DNA of 52,833 nucleotides from Ferrovibrio sp. (GTDB lineage: Bacteria > Pseudomonadota > Alphaproteobacteria > Ferrovibrionales > Ferrovibrionaceae). The notes beneath the pieces are model-generated. The model searched no databases, was not told where the DNA came from, and worked only from the letters and a program-made list of their open reading frames with translations. The DNA lies in the NCBI RefSeq assembly GCF_025869515.1, contig NZ_JAOZVR010000083.1, positions 1 to 52,833 on the forward strand, read 5' to 3'. Made by a program: the position numbers and the translations under genes. Position 1 is the stretch's first letter. The number at the start of each line of letters is the position of its first letter. This document shows positions 25,736 through 35,744 of the stretch, one piece after another.

Positions 25736-27267
25736 GCGGCTTCTCCTTCATCCGCTACCTGCAATGTCTTGGCCAGCGGCATGCCGATATGGAAGGCGGC
25801 ACCCTGCCCCGGCCCGCGGCTGTCCGCCCAGATTTCACAACCGGCCGCCTCGACGAAGGCCTTGCTGACCATCAGGCCCAGGCCATTGCCGGCCACCTGG
25901 CCCGAACTGGCATCGGCGGCGCGATAGAAGGGTGCGAAAATCTGCTCGGCGTCGCTTTTCTCCAGGCCGATGCCGGAATCATGGACTCCAAGCACCACCC
26001 GCCCCGCCTCGACACGCCCGCGCAGGGCAATCGCCGAACCGGGCGGCGAGTATTTGGCGGCATTTTCCAGGATATTGACCAGCGCCTGTTCGATCAGCAC
26101 CGGATCGGTCTGCACCATCGGCAGATCGAGGAAATCGTCGGATTCGATGCGATGCCGGGCAAGCACCTTCTGGGTCTGGCGCAAGGCCGCATTGGCGATA
26201 TCGGCCACATCCACCGGTTCGGGCTGCGGCATCAGGCGACCGGCGCGGATGCGGGTGAGATCGAGCATGCGGCGGATATAGCGCTCCAATCGCTCGGCCT
26301 CCTCGCGAATGGTCGATTGCAGTTCGGTGCGCGTGGCGTCGTCGCAGATCGGGCCGAATTTCTCAAGCGTGGTGACTGAACCGAGGATCGAGGCCAGCGG
26401 GGTGTGCAGGTCATGCGAGATCGAGCCGAGCACGGCCTCGCGCAGGTCTTCCGCCTTGGCCTGCACGCGGGCCTCCTCGACGCGCAGCGCCAGACGCATG
26501 CGCGCCATCGCCAGACCAGACTGTTCCATCATCGCGGCAATTGCCAGCGGATCGAGCCGGCTGGCCGGTTCCGGACCCAGCACGATGACGCCGATCGGCG
26601 CGCCGCCGCTGCGCAGCATATAGGTGGAGGGCACGGTGCTGTCGTGCTCGCGCTGCCGCCAGGCCTGCTGCGCCAGCGCACGCGGCGGGACGACGCCGAA
26701 TGTGCCGGCCGCCGCCACTTCCCGCAGGCCATCGGCATCATCCAGATAGATCGCCACGGCGCAACCCAGGCCGTGGCTGAGTTCGTCGGCCAGCAGGGCC
26801 GGCGTCTCGGCCGGGTCGACAACCGCGCTGATCCGGCGGTTGAAAGCCAGCAGATATTCCATCATAGCCTCGCGCCGCCGCGACGTGGCCGCCGCGCGCC
26901 GGGCATATCCGGCCAACTGGCTGGACGCGATGGCAACGCCGGCGAAGACGAAGATATCGGCAAATTCCTGCGGATCGGCATTGGGCAGGCTGAAAGCCGG
27001 ATTGTAGAACAGCACCGAGCAGGCCGCGAGCGAGGCCAGCGCCGCGGTCAGCGACGGGATCATGCCGCCGAAAATCGCCGCCCCCAGGATCACCGGCACG
27101 AACAGGATCGAAGCGGAAGTGACATTGATGGCGCGGCTGAGCGCGAAAACACCGATACCGGCAATACCGACAACCGCAGCGGCAACGATGCTGTGCAGCA
27201 GAATCTTTCCGGCCGGCCTGCGGACGGGTTCATCTCCGGCGATGTGAAGGGCGATGGGCGAAGCCAT
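25732..27267 (-). CDS. Truncated KdpD-like sensor histidine kinase
   Basis: A 511-residue kinase that corresponds to the C-terminal part of KdpD: DUF4118 membrane region with about four helices (residues ~25-125), a GAF-like linker, then HisKA with His285 in SISHDLHTPLASIL and HATPase motifs NILENAAKYSPPG and DSGIGLEKSDAEQIFAPFYR. It lacks the ~380-residue N-terminal KdpD and Usp domains of classical KdpD (~890 residues). ATG 27267 is preferred to the upstream TTG at 27273. It pairs with the overlapping KdpE-like regulator. Confidence 0.85.
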
Positions 27268-27340
27268 GATCAATTATCCCACAGGCAATCGGCCCGTACA
27301 CCCCTTCGGTAGCCCTCCGGCCGGCCCCGACGGGGGTGCG

Positions 27341-28015
27341 TCAATCGATACAGGCCAGCTGCGCCGGGCCGAGCTGGCCGATGCGGCCCCGGATCACGCC
27401 GGTCCGGCGCTCGATATAGGCCGTGGGCCGGGCGGCATTCCAGCGGTTCGGGCTGGGCAGGATCGCCGCCAGCCGTGCCGCCTGGGCCTCGCTCAGCCGG
27501 CTTGCCGCCAGTCCGAAATGGCTCTCCGCCGCCGCCGCGGCCCCGAACAGGCCGGGGCCCATCTCGGCGATGTTGAGATACACCTCGATGATCCGGCGTT
27601 TCGGCCAGGCCGCATCCAGCGCCAGCGCCAGCGGCGCCTCCAGCCCCTTGCGCACAAAGCCGCCGCCCGGCCAGAGGAACAGGTTGCGGGCCACCTGCAT
27701 GGTAATGGTACTGGCCCCGCGCAGGCGCCCGGTTTCCTCGTAATCGTCAAGCGCCTCCTGCACCGCGCCGAGATCGATGCCGCGATGCAGGCAGAACCGC
27801 CCGTCTTCGGAGGCGATCACCGCCCGGGGCAGGGCCGGCGCGATGTCGGCCAGCCGCACCGGCCGGTAGCGGACAAGGGCACCGCGCTCAAGGCTGCGGA
27901 TCAGCATCAGCGGGGTGGCCGGCGGGTCGAGGAAACGGAACACCAGCAGGCCGCCGCACCAGAACAGGGCAAGGCCGACCAGCAGGATTTTCAGCAATCG
28001 GAACAGCAGCTTCAT
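27341..28015 (-). CDS. mtgA: Monofunctional peptidoglycan glycosyltransferase MtgA
   Basis: A 224-residue GT51 enzyme with one N-terminal membrane anchor (LLKILLVGLALFWCGGLLVF). The catalytic Glu lies in AVIASEDGRFCLHRGIDLGA, followed by GASTITMQVARNLFLWPG and KRRIIEVYLNIAEMGPGLFG, the conserved GT51 motifs. It polymerises lipid II into glycan strands in the periplasm without transpeptidation. The start is the ATG at 28015; the upstream frame extension overlaps the divergent kinase gene. Single-gene unit, divergent from the hybrid kinase. Confidence 0.93.
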   Translation of the reverse strand: MKLLFRLLKILLVGLALFWCGGLLVFRFLDPPATPLMLIRSLERGALVRYRPVRLADIAPALPRAVIASEDGRFCLHRGIDLGAVQEALDDYEETGRLRGASTITMQVARNLFLWPGGGFVRKGLEAPLALALDAAWPKRRIIEVYLNIAEMGPGLFGAAAAAESHFGLAASRLSEAQAARLAAILPSPNRWNAARPTAYIERRTGVIRGRIGQLGPAQLACID

Positions 28016-28140
28016 CCACGACAGCAAAACCCGGTCCGGCCGCGCTGGCAACCATCCCGGCTGCCCGGTCCCGGGCGCCAAGCCGGTGGACAGCGACCCG
28101 CCGGGGGGATTAACTGGCCGGAACGGGGAGACAACACCGC

Positions 28141-31100
28141 ATGCTGCAAGGCAGCGCAATCCTGCTTATGTCGCTCGGCTATCTCGGGCTGCTGTTTGCC
28201 GTCGCCCACCTCGGCGACCGGCTGAACACGCGCTGGTATACCGGCCGCAGCGGCGCCACGATCTATGCCCTGTCGCTGGCGATCTATTGCACCTCCTGGA
28301 CCTTCTACGGCTCGGTCGGTCGCGCCGCCCTCTCTGGACCGGACTTCATCCTGATCTACGTCGGCCCGATCCTGGCCATTACCGCCGGCTATCCGGTGTT
28401 GGCGAAGATGATCCGCGTCGCCAAGCGGCAGAATCTCATTTCGATCGCCGACTTCATCGGATCGCGCTACGGCAAGAGCCGCGCTGTGGCTGTTCTGGTC
28501 ACGCTGATCGCGGTGATCGGCGTGCTGCCCTACATCTCGCTGCAGATGCAGGCGGTCAGCGTCAGCTTCGAAGTGCTGCTCGGCAGCGAGATGGCGCATC
28601 TGCTCAATGCCACCCTGCCGCCGCCATGGCGCGATACCGCGATGTTCGTGGCCGGCATCATGGGTCTCTTCACCATCCTGTTCGGTGTGCGCCATGTGCA
28701 GGCCACCGAACAGCATCGCGGTATGATGCTGGCCATCGCCTTCGAATCGCTGGTCAAGTTGGCCGCCTTCCTCGCGGTCGGGCTGTTCGTTCTTTATGGC
28801 CTGTTCGATTCCGGCAGCGACCTGCTGGCCCGGGTGCAGGAAGCGCCCGGCCTGAGTGAGCAACTGAGCAAGGGTCTTGGCACCAACTGGATCGCCATGA
28901 CGCTGCTCTCGGCCTTCGCCTTCCTTTGCCTGCCGCGCCAGTTCCATGTCGCGGTGGTGGAAAACGGCGACCCCAGCAGCCTGAAAGCGGCGCGCTGGCT
29001 GTTCCCCACCTACCTGATTGCCATCAATCTCTTCGTGGTGCCGATTGCCGCGGCCGGCCTGCTGCTGATGAGCAAAGGCACCAATCCGGACTTCTTCGTC
29101 ATCACCCTGCCGCTGATGCACGATCAGCTGGCGCTTTCGGTCTTCGCCTTCATCGGCGGTCTCTCGGCTGCCACCTCGATGGTGATCGTCGCCTGCATGG
29201 CATTGTCGATCATGGTGTCAAACGAACTGGTGACGCCCCTGCTGCTGCGTTCGCGCGCCGGCGGCTCGCACGAGGTCGGCCAGATCGTGCTGAACGTGCG
29301 CCGTGCGGCCGTCGTCGTCATCCTGATCGCGGCCTATATCTACCATACATGGATTGCCGGCTACCTGCCGCTCGCCTCCATCGGCATGATCTCCTTCTGT
29401 GCGGTGGCCAATTTCGCGCCGCCGCTGCTGCTCGGCCTCTACTGGCGCCGCGCGCATCGCCATGGCGTGCTTGCCGGCCTGGTCGCCAGCTTCGCCATGT
29501 GGATCTATACCCTGCTGCTGCCCTCCATCGAGGGGGCCGGCGGCGGCCAGCCGATGCTGGCGCCGCTGGCCGGCTGGTTGCCCGCACCGATCAACGGCTT
29601 CGACGCCATCCTGCAGGGCTTTGTCGCCTGCACGGTGGTGAACACCTCGCTGCTGGTTGGCATATCGCTGCTGTCGCGACCCAGCCGCCGCGACCAGGAA
29701 CAGGCGATGATTTTCGTCTCCGGCGACGAGACCCCGCCGGCCACGGCGCCTGATGAAGTCGACACCGATCCCCGCATCGAGGAATTACGGGCGCTGGCGT
29801 CGCGTTTCATCGGCAGCGAACGCGCCGAACGCGCCTTCGCCGGCCAGCGCATGAATGCCGCCGAAGCCATGGCTTTCACCGAACATCTGCTCGGCGGCGC
29901 CATCGGTGCCGCCTCGGCACGGATCGTGATGGCCTCGGCACGCGGCAAAAACCTGCTCAGCCCGCGCGCCGCCCGCGCCATGCTGGGCGAGGCGTCCGAA
30001 GCGATCCGGCACAATCTCGACCTGCTGCGGACCACACTCGATCACATCAGCCAGGGCATCGGCGTGTTCGACCATGAACAGCGGCTGGCGGCCTGGAATG
30101 ATCGCTTCTTCGACCTGCTCAGCCTGCCGGCCAACCTGGCCGAGAATGGCATTCCGCTGGCTCAGCTGGCCGGCGATGGCACCGGCGACCTGGCCATGAC
30201 CCTGGCTTCCGGCGCCCGCGGCTCGCAGATTCATGAACGTCGCCGCCCCGATGGCGGCGTGGTTGAAATCCGCGTCGACCCGATGCCCGATGGCGGCTTC
30301 GTCGCTACCTGCACCGATATCAGCGAACGCGTGCGCGCTGCCGAGGCGCTGCGCGCCTCCGAGCGCGCCATCCGCATCTATACCGACAACGTGCCGGTGC
30401 TGATCGCCTATGTCGACAGCGAGGAACGCTACCGCTTCACCAACATGCCGTTCCGCCGTTCGCTCAACCTGCCGCAGCAGCAGATCGACGGCCGGCCGCT
30501 GAAGGAAATGATTTCGCCGGAACGCTATGCCCGGCTCAAGCCGCATATCGACGCTGCCCTGGCCGGTCAGCGCCAGAGTTTCGAAATCGAATTCCCAACC
30601 AACGACGCCAAGATCGAGGTGGCGCACGGCACTTATATTCCGCATGTCGGCCATAGCGGCGATGTGCTCGGCTTCTTCCTGCTCTACCAGGATGTCACCG
30701 AACGCCGCCGGGCCGATGCGGCACTGCGCGCCGCGAATGAAGGCCTCGAACGCCGCGTTGCCGAACGCACTGCCGAATTGCAGCTCGCCGTGCAGGAGCT
30801 GGAAGCCTCGCGCGCCCAGGCCGAGGCCGCCAATCTGGGCAAGACACGCTTCCTTGCCGCCGCCAGCCACGACCTGCTGCAGCCGCTGCATGCCGCGCGG
30901 CTGTTCACCGCGGCATTGGCCGAGCGCGAGCCGGACAATCCGCTGGTCGCCAAGATCGATCATGGACTGGGTTCGGTGGAGGTGTTGCTCGACGCCCTGC
31001 TCGATATCTCCAAGCTGGATGCCGGCGCAGTGCGGCCGGAAATCCGCCCGGTAGCGCTGTCGTCGCTGTTCGACTCGCTGGCCACCTCCTTCGGGCCGCT

Positions 31101-31965
31101 GGCGGCGCGACGCGGTGTGACGCTGAAAGTGGTGCCGACCACCGCCACCATCAACACCGACCCGGCCCTGCTGCGCCGCGTGCTGCAGAATTTCGTCGCC
31201 AATGCGATCCGCTATGCCGATCCCGAGTGCGAGGATCGCCGCGTCATCGTCGGCTGCCGGCACCAGGGCGGCCGGATCCGCATCGCTGTCTGCGACAACG
31301 GCCCCGGCATTCCGGCCGACAAGCAGCAGGTGATCTTCCAGGAATTCGCCCGGCTGGAGCGCGGCGGCGATGCCGCCGAACGCGGTCTTGGCCTGGGACT
31401 GGCCATTGTCGACCGCATCGGCCGCATGCTCAACAATCCGATCAGGCTCGACTCCCGCCCGGGCCATGGTTCGGTCTTCAGCATCGCCGTCCCACGTGCC
31501 GCCGCCGAACCGGTACAGCCGGTGGAGGCTGCGGCTGCCCCGGCTTTTATCGCCGGTTCGCTGAGCGGCAGTTTCCTGCTTTGCATTGAAAACGAAGCCG
31601 GCGTGCGCGAAGCGATGATCACGCTGCTGGAGGGCTGGTCATGCAAGGTGGCGGCGGTCGACTCAATTCCCGCGGCGCGTCAGGCGGTGGCCGCCGCCGG
31701 CCGCAGCCCGGATATCATCCTGGCTGACTTCCACCTGGACGAAGACAGCTCCGACGGCCTTGAGGCCATCGCCCAGCTGCGCCGCGACTGGGGCCAGCGC
31801 ATTCCGGCGATCCTGATCACTGCCGACCGCAGTCAGGAGATGCGCAGCCGTGCCGCCGAAATGGGGGTCGATGTGCTGAACAAGCCGGTCAAGCCGGCCG
31901 CTTTGCGCGCGCTGATCAGCCAGCGGCGGCGCCCGGCCGGCCCGCTTGCCGAGACCGGCGACTGA
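28141..31965 (+). CDS. CrbS-type hybrid sensor kinase with SLC5 transporter domain
   Basis: A 1274-residue protein. Residues 1 to ~520 are a sodium:solute symporter (SLC5) domain with about 13 helices (SGATIYALSLAIYCTSWTFY is typical), then a cytoplasmic linker, two PAS-like regions (about 630-740 and 745-860), a HisKA domain with His910 in AAASHDLLQPLHAARLF, HATPase (NFVANAIRYA, RGLGLGLAIVDRIGRM) and a C-terminal receiver with Asp1196 in IILADFHLDED. This matches the CrbS/MxtR/AarS kinases that control acetate use (acs) with a LuxR-type partner, and that partner gene lies convergently right at its end. Ligand and target are inferred from those relatives. Confidence 0.9.
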   Translation: MLQGSAILLMSLGYLGLLFAVAHLGDRLNTRWYTGRSGATIYALSLAIYCTSWTFYGSVGRAALSGPDFILIYVGPILAITAGYPVLAKMIRVAKRQNLISIADFIGSRYGKSRAVAVLVTLIAVIGVLPYISLQMQAVSVSFEVLLGSEMAHLLNATLPPPWRDTAMFVAGIMGLFTILFGVRHVQATEQHRGMMLAIAFESLVKLAAFLAVGLFVLYGLFDSGSDLLARVQEAPGLSEQLSKGLGTNWIAMTLLSAFAFLCLPRQFHVAVVENGDPSSLKAARWLFPTYLIAINLFVVPIAAAGLLLMSKGTNPDFFVITLPLMHDQLALSVFAFIGGLSAATSMVIVACMALSIMVSNELVTPLLLRSRAGGSHEVGQIVLNVRRAAVVVILIAAYIYHTWIAGYLPLASIGMISFCAVANFAPPLLLGLYWRRAHRHGVLAGLVASFAMWIYTLLLPSIEGAGGGQPMLAPLAGWLPAPINGFDAILQGFVACTVVNTSLLVGISLLSRPSRRDQEQAMIFVSGDETPPATAPDEVDTDPRIEELRALASRFIGSERAERAFAGQRMNAAEAMAFTEHLLGGAIGAASARIVMASARGKNLLSPRAARAMLGEASEAIRHNLDLLRTTLDHISQGIGVFDHEQRLAAWNDRFFDLLSLPANLAENGIPLAQLAGDGTGDLAMTLASGARGSQIHERRRPDGGVVEIRVDPMPDGGFVATCTDISERVRAAEALRASERAIRIYTDNVPVLIAYVDSEERYRFTNMPFRRSLNLPQQQIDGRPLKEMISPERYARLKPHIDAALAGQRQSFEIEFPTNDAKIEVAHGTYIPHVGHSGDVLGFFLLYQDVTERRRADAALRAANEGLERRVAERTAELQLAVQELEASRAQAEAANLGKTRFLAAASHDLLQPLHAARLFTAALAEREPDNPLVAKIDHGLGSVEVLLDALLDISKLDAGAVRPEIRPVALSSLFDSLATSFGPLAARRGVTLKVVPTTATINTDPALLRRVLQNFVANAIRYADPECEDRRVIVGCRHQGGRIRIAVCDNGPGIPADKQQVIFQEFARLERGGDAAERGLGLGLAIVDRIGRMLNNPIRLDSRPGHGSVFSIAVPRAAAEPVQPVEAAAAPAFIAGSLSGSFLLCIENEAGVREAMITLLEGWSCKVAAVDSIPAARQAVAAAGRSPDIILADFHLDEDSSDGLEAIAQLRRDWGQRIPAILITADRSQEMRSRAAEMGVDVLNKPVKPAALRALISQRRRPAGPLAETGD

Positions 31966-32625
31966 TCAGATGGAGAAATGCCGCGCCGCGATAACCGCCT
32001 GGGTGCGGCTACGGACGCCGAGCTTCTTGAGGATGGCGGTGACATGCGCCTTCACCGTGGCCTCGCCGACCGACAGTTCATGCGCGATCTGCTTGTTGAG
32101 CTTGCCCTTGCTGAGCAGGGTGAGCACGCGCAGCTGCTGCGGCGTCAGTTCGTTGACCCGGCGGGCGAAGTCGTCGGGCATGGCGGTATCGTCGCCTTCC
32201 AGCTCCGGCGGCAGCCAGACCTCGCCATCGAGGACCGCCTGCAGGGCGCTGGCAATGGTTTCCATCGCCGCTGATTTCGGCACGAAGGCCGCGGCACCGA
32301 ATTCGATGGCGCGCCGCATCACCGCCGGCTCGCGCGTCGACGACACGATGGCGACCGGCACGGCCGGATGGCTGGAGCGCACGGCGGCGAGGCCGGCAAA
32401 ACCGTCCATGCCGGGCATGTCGAGATCGAGAATCAGCAGATCGACAGACTCGCGGCTGTCCAGCGCGGCACGCGCACCGTCGAGATCGGCGGCGCCGACC
32501 ACATCGACGCCGGTCATCGCCTGGCGCAGGGCCTGGCCCAGCGCCTCGCGCACCAGTGGATGGTCGTCGGCGATGATAATCGTCAGTGCCGGTTCTGCGG
32601 CGCCGGCCTTGGCTGCTCCCGTCAT
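31966..32625 (-). CDS. LuxR-type response regulator, CrbR-like
   Basis: A 219-residue NarL/FixJ-class regulator: receiver with acidic pair in IIIADDHPLVREALG and phosphoacceptor Asp67 in LLILDLDMPGMDGF, then a C-terminal LuxR helix-turn-helix (ELTPQQLRVLTLLSKGKLNK, SVGEATVKAHVTAILKKLGV). It is the probable partner of the SLC5 hybrid kinase, as in CrbS/CrbR and MxtR/ErdR systems. The two genes are convergent and their stop codons touch without a single intervening base. ATG 32625 is taken as start; another lies nine bases upstream. Confidence 0.88.
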   Translation of the reverse strand: MTGAAKAGAAEPALTIIIADDHPLVREALGQALRQAMTGVDVVGAADLDGARAALDSRESVDLLILDLDMPGMDGFAGLAAVRSSHPAVPVAIVSSTREPAVMRRAIEFGAAAFVPKSAAMETIASALQAVLDGEVWLPPELEGDDTAMPDDFARRVNELTPQQLRVLTLLSKGKLNKQIAHELSVGEATVKAHVTAILKKLGVRSRTQAVIAARHFSI

Positions 32626-32732
32626 GCGTCGCAAGGTAAACTACGGCCATCCGGTCAGCAAGACGAAGCGGGACTGGACAGGCGACACCGGGCGGGTTAG
32701 TGCAGGCCGCCGTTTTCAGTGAGGAGCCCAGC

Positions 32733-33773
32733 ATGACCGCCACCGGCCTTGTGGATATCACCGCGCTGACCGCCCGCTGCACCACTGCAGCACCGCGATA
32801 CGACTGGACGCGTGCAGAAATCGATGCGCTGTTCGCCCTGCCCTTCAGCGACCTGCTGTTTCTTGCCCAGCAGGTGCACCGCCGCCACTTCGCCGCGAAC
32901 CAGGTGCAGATGAGCACCCTGCTCAGCATCAAGACCGGCGGCTGCCCGGAAGACTGCGCCTATTGCCCACAAAGTGCCCAGTTCGACACCGGCGTAAAGG
33001 CCGAGAAGCTGATGGGTCTGGACGAGACGCTGGACGCCGCCCGCGCCGCCAAGGCGGCCGGTGCCAGCCGCTTCTGCATGGGTGCGGCCTGGCGCAGCCC
33101 GAAGGAGCGCGACCTCGACAAGGTCTGCGCCATGGTCGCCGAGGTGAAGGCGCTGGGACTGGAAACCTGCGCCACGCTCGGCATGCTGACACCGGACCAG
33201 GCTACGCGGCTGGGCGAGGCCGGACTGGATTACTACAACCACAACCTCGATACCTCGCCCGAACATTACGGCGCGATCATCACCACGCGGACTTACCAGG
33301 ATCGGCTGGATACGCTGTCGAACGTGCGCGCGGCGGGCCTCAAGGTCTGCTGCGGCGGCATCGTCGGCCTGGGCGAAAAGGCCGGGGACCGCAGCGGGCT
33401 GCTGCACAGCCTGGCCACCCTGCCGGCGCATCCCGACAGCGTGCCGATCAACATGCTGGTGCAGGTGGAAGGCACGCCGCTGGACGGCCAGGCGCCGCTC
33501 GACGGCATCGACTTCGTGCGCACCATCGCGGTGGCGCGCATTGTCATGCCGGAATCGATGGTGCGGCTCTCGGCCGGCCGCGAGCAGATGAGCGAGGAAC
33601 TGCAGGCGCTGTGTTTCCTCGCCGGCGCCAACTCGATCTTCCTGGGCGAGAAGCTGCTGACCACGAAAAACCCGGGCCAGGACCGCGACGCGACCCTGCT
33701 GAAGAAACTCGGCATCGAAGCGATGCCGCACACCACAGTGGAAGTCGGCGGCTCAGCCGAAGCGGCGGAGTGA
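32733..33773 (+). CDS. bioB: Biotin synthase
   Basis: A 346-residue radical SAM enzyme that inserts sulfur into dethiobiotin. Cys71, Cys75 and Cys78 in [16 protein letters not shown] bind the 4Fe-4S cluster; further BioB hallmarks are [30 protein letters not shown] and the Arg of [15 protein letters not shown]. Start 32733 lies 7 bases after GAGGAG. No other bio genes are adjacent, and bioY is 23 kb away in the accessory region. Its 3' end overlaps the convergent small gene by 21 bases. Confidence 0.96.
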   Translation: MTATGLVDITALTARCTTAAPRYDWTRAEIDALFALPFSDLLFLAQQVHRRHFAANQVQMSTLLSIKTGGCPEDCAYCPQSAQFDTGVKAEKLMGLDETLDAARAAKAAGASRFCMGAAWRSPKERDLDKVCAMVAEVKALGLETCATLGMLTPDQATRLGEAGLDYYNHNLDTSPEHYGAIITTRTYQDRLDTLSNVRAAGLKVCCGGIVGLGEKAGDRSGLLHSLATLPAHPDSVPINMLVQVEGTPLDGQAPLDGIDFVRTIAVARIVMPESMVRLSAGREQMSEELQALCFLAGANSIFLGEKLLTTKNPGQDRDATLLKKLGIEAMPHTTVEVGGSAEAAE

Positions 33774-34124
33774 CGGAAACACCGGCGGCAGGCCGGTGCA
33801 GCCGGCCAGCGTGAACAGCGTGAAGGGCTGGGCGCGATAGACGGCAATGGCGCCGCTGTCGCGCAGCCGCGCGGCGAAGCCGGCCTCGTCGGACGCGACT
33901 TCCACCGCATTGGGCAGCCAGGTCTGCCGCACCAGCCGGGCTTCCGTCTGCGTCGCCGCCGCCGTCACCGCCAGCGTATCCCAGCCGAAGGGATAGACCG
34001 CGACCACCCGGCCGCTGGCCTCGGGCGGCAGCGCGGCGCGCTGCAGGGTCCAGCCGAACAGGCCGGCCCAGAGCAGCAGGACCGCCGCGACAAAACCGAG
34101 CGCGAGGCGATGCGGCGCCGCCAT
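33753..34124 (-). CDS. Small single-helix membrane or secreted protein, unknown
   Basis: A 123-residue protein with one N-terminal hydrophobic helix ([20 protein letters not shown]) acting as anchor or signal, then a ~95-residue globular part ([40 protein letters not shown]). No family recognised. It begins seven bases after the MFS gene stop, so it is probably in the same transcription unit, and it ends inside the convergent bioB 3' end. The ATG at 34124 is preferred over the upstream extension, which runs antisense-like through the poly-alanine tail of the MFS gene. Confidence 0.6.
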   Translation of the reverse strand: MAAPHRLALGFVAAVLLLWAGLFGWTLQRAALPPEASGRVVAVYPFGWDTLAVTAAATQTEARLVRQTWLPNAVEVASDEAGFAARLRDSGAIAVYRAQPFTLFTLAGCTGLPPVFPSLRRFG

Positions 34125-34131
34125 GAGACCC

Positions 34132-35376
34132 TTACTCGGCCGCCGCGGCCGCCGCGGCCGCCGGGGCCACGCGCACCAGCGGGCGCTCGTCGATCGGCCA
34201 GTGCACGATGGCGGCAAACACGCCGAGGCCGAGCGAGATCCACCAGACCACATCGTAGGAGCCGGTGAGATCGAACAGCCGGCCGCCGAGCCAGACGCCG
34301 AGGAAGCCGCCGACCTGGTGGCTGAAGAACACGATACCGAAGAGCGTGGCCATGTAGCGCGGCCCGAAAATCTGCGCCACCAGCCCCGAGGTGAGCGGCA
34401 CGGTGGAAAGCCAGAGCAGGCCCATGCAGAAGGCGAAGATCAGCACGCTGACCTGTGTCATCGGCAGCATCACGAAGACGGCGATCACCACGGCGCGGGC
34501 GCCGTAGATGAAGCTGAGCAGGTATTTCTTGCTGCGCTTGCCGCCCAGCACGCCGGCGGTATACGAGCCGACCACATTGGCCAGCCCGACCAGCGCCAGC
34601 GCCCAGGCGCCGGTCTGCGGATCGAGGCCGCGATCGACGATATAGGCGGGCAGATGCGTCTGGATGAAGGAGACGTGGAAGCCGCAGACGAAGAAGCCGG
34701 AGATCAGCAGCCAGTAGCTTTTCTGGACACCCGCCTCCTTCAGCGCCTCGCCCATCGACTGCTTCGGACCGCTGCCTTCGGGCGCCCTGCCGGCCAGCAC
34801 GCTGGACAGCGGCACGATGGCGAGCGCGAACAGGCTGAGCAGCAGCAGCGCGATCTGCCAGCCCCAGGCGGCGATGAAACCCTGGCTGAGCGGCACCATG
34901 AGGAACTGGCCCATCGAGCCGGCGGCCGTGCCCAGACCGAGCGCCCAGGAGCGCCGCTCGGGCGACACCATGCGGGCGATGGCGGCCAGCGCCACGGTAA
35001 ACGACGTGCCGGCCAAGCCCATGCCGAGCAGCACGCCGAGCGTGAGGTTGAGCATCAGCGGCGTGGCCGAATAGGCGGTGAGCGCGACGCCGGCGGCATA
35101 GAGCAGCGCGCCCACCGCCAGCACGCGGCCGGAGCCGTAGCGGTCGGCGATGGCGCCGGCGAAGGGCTGGCCGAAGCCCCAGAGCACGGTCTGGATGGCG
35201 ATACCGAAGGCAAACACCTCGCGGCCCCAGCCATTGGCGACGCTGATCGGCTCCAGGAACAGGCCGAAGCCCGAGCGCACCCCGAAATTCAGCAGGGCAA
35301 TGGTGCAGCCGACGATGATGACCAGCAGCGGGGTGCGCCAGGCGGGCATTGCCGGGACAGCGGGGGATGCGGACAT
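34132..35376 (-). CDS. MFS transporter, OFA/monocarboxylate-porter-like
   Basis: A 414-residue protein with 12 helices. GSGRVLAVGALLYAAGVALT, GLGTAAGSMGQFLMVPLSQG and FGIVFFSHQVGGFLGVWLGG resemble the oxalate/formate antiporter-related and monocarboxylate branches of the MFS. Substrate unknown, likely a small organic acid. The ATG at 35376 follows AGGAG at a good distance; a further ~20 residues upstream are in frame but lack a ribosome site. The C-terminus ends in a run of eight Ala encoded by a GCC/GCG repeat. The 5' flank holds the helically phased repeat array. Confidence 0.88.
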   Translation of the reverse strand: MSASPAVPAMPAWRTPLLVIIVGCTIALLNFGVRSGFGLFLEPISVANGWGREVFAFGIAIQTVLWGFGQPFAGAIADRYGSGRVLAVGALLYAAGVALTAYSATPLMLNLTLGVLLGMGLAGTSFTVALAAIARMVSPERRSWALGLGTAAGSMGQFLMVPLSQGFIAAWGWQIALLLLSLFALAIVPLSSVLAGRAPEGSGPKQSMGEALKEAGVQKSYWLLISGFFVCGFHVSFIQTHLPAYIVDRGLDPQTGAWALALVGLANVVGSYTAGVLGGKRSKKYLLSFIYGARAVVIAVFVMLPMTQVSVLIFAFCMGLLWLSTVPLTSGLVAQIFGPRYMATLFGIVFFSHQVGGFLGVWLGGRLFDLTGSYDVVWWISLGLGVFAAIVHWPIDERPLVRVAPAAAAAAAAE

Positions 35377-35480
35377 CGGGGTCTCCTGAACGCGCGTTCG
35401 ATTCCTGCTGAAAAGACCTAAACCCCTGACCGGCAAGGGGCAAGTTCACAATTGCAACCCGACATTCGCGGCGCCTGCCC

Positions 35481-35640
35481 GGTCCCTGGCTGGTGCCTGG
35501 CCGGTGCCTATCCCGGCTTATTTCGCGCTTCAGCCAGCTTATCCGGCGCTTAATGCGGCTTAACCGCAGCTTATTCCGGCTTATCCCGACCTTATCCGGG
35601 GCTTATTCCGGCTTATTCCGCTTCATTCAACTTCTCCCTG
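35481..35640. repeat. Degenerate 10-11-bp tandem repeat array (CTTATCCGG-type)
   Basis: A row of about fifteen degenerate units such as GGTGCCTGGCC, GGCTTATTTCG, GCTTATCCGG, GCTTAACCGCA, CTTATCCCGAC and GCTTATTCCGG. CTTA or CTTC cores begin at 35517, 35528, 35538, 35549, 35559, 35570, 35580, 35591, 35602, 35612, 35621 and 35631, giving spacings of 11, 10, 11, 10, 11, 10, 11, 11, 10, 9 and 10. This equals the DNA helical repeat, so every core faces the same side of the helix. The period is not a multiple of three and no reading frame runs through it. It lies upstream of the MFS gene. Confidence 0.85.
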
Positions 35641-35698
35641 TCCATCCGGACAGGAAATACCCGTAGATGAGAACATTATAGCAACATTCCGGGTAAAA

Positions 35699-35728
35699 GA
35701 AAAGCCGGGTCTACCTGCCCGGCTTTTC
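35699..35728 (-). terminator. Rho-independent terminator of the M48/lipoprotein operon
   Basis: Perfect 11-bp inverted repeat GAAAAGCCGGG / CCCGGCTTTTC around an 8-base loop, 17 bases after the last gene of the three-gene operon. Read on the minus strand it ends in CTTTTC TTTTACC, a usable U-tract. The A/T flanks make it potentially bidirectional. Confidence 0.85.
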
Positions 35729-35744
35729 AGGAAGTCCGCGTCGA

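Noticed and set aside
29785..31467. Long minus-strand open frame (560 codons) inside the hybrid kinase gene
   Set aside because: It is antisense to clear PAS, HisKA and receiver domains; its own product is low-complexity Ala/Gly/His/Gln-rich with no family, as expected from GC-rich shadow frames.
34138..34165. GCC/GCG repeat as a regulatory element
   Set aside because: It simply encodes the poly-alanine C-terminus of the MFS protein.
34123..35421. Plus-strand open frame of 432 codons opposite the MFS gene
   Set aside because: Product is rich in His, Gln and Glu without any recognisable fold; the MFS protein with 12 helices explains the DNA.
35481..35640. CRISPR array
   Set aside because: Units are 9-11 bp, degenerate and without spacers; no cas genes are in the window.
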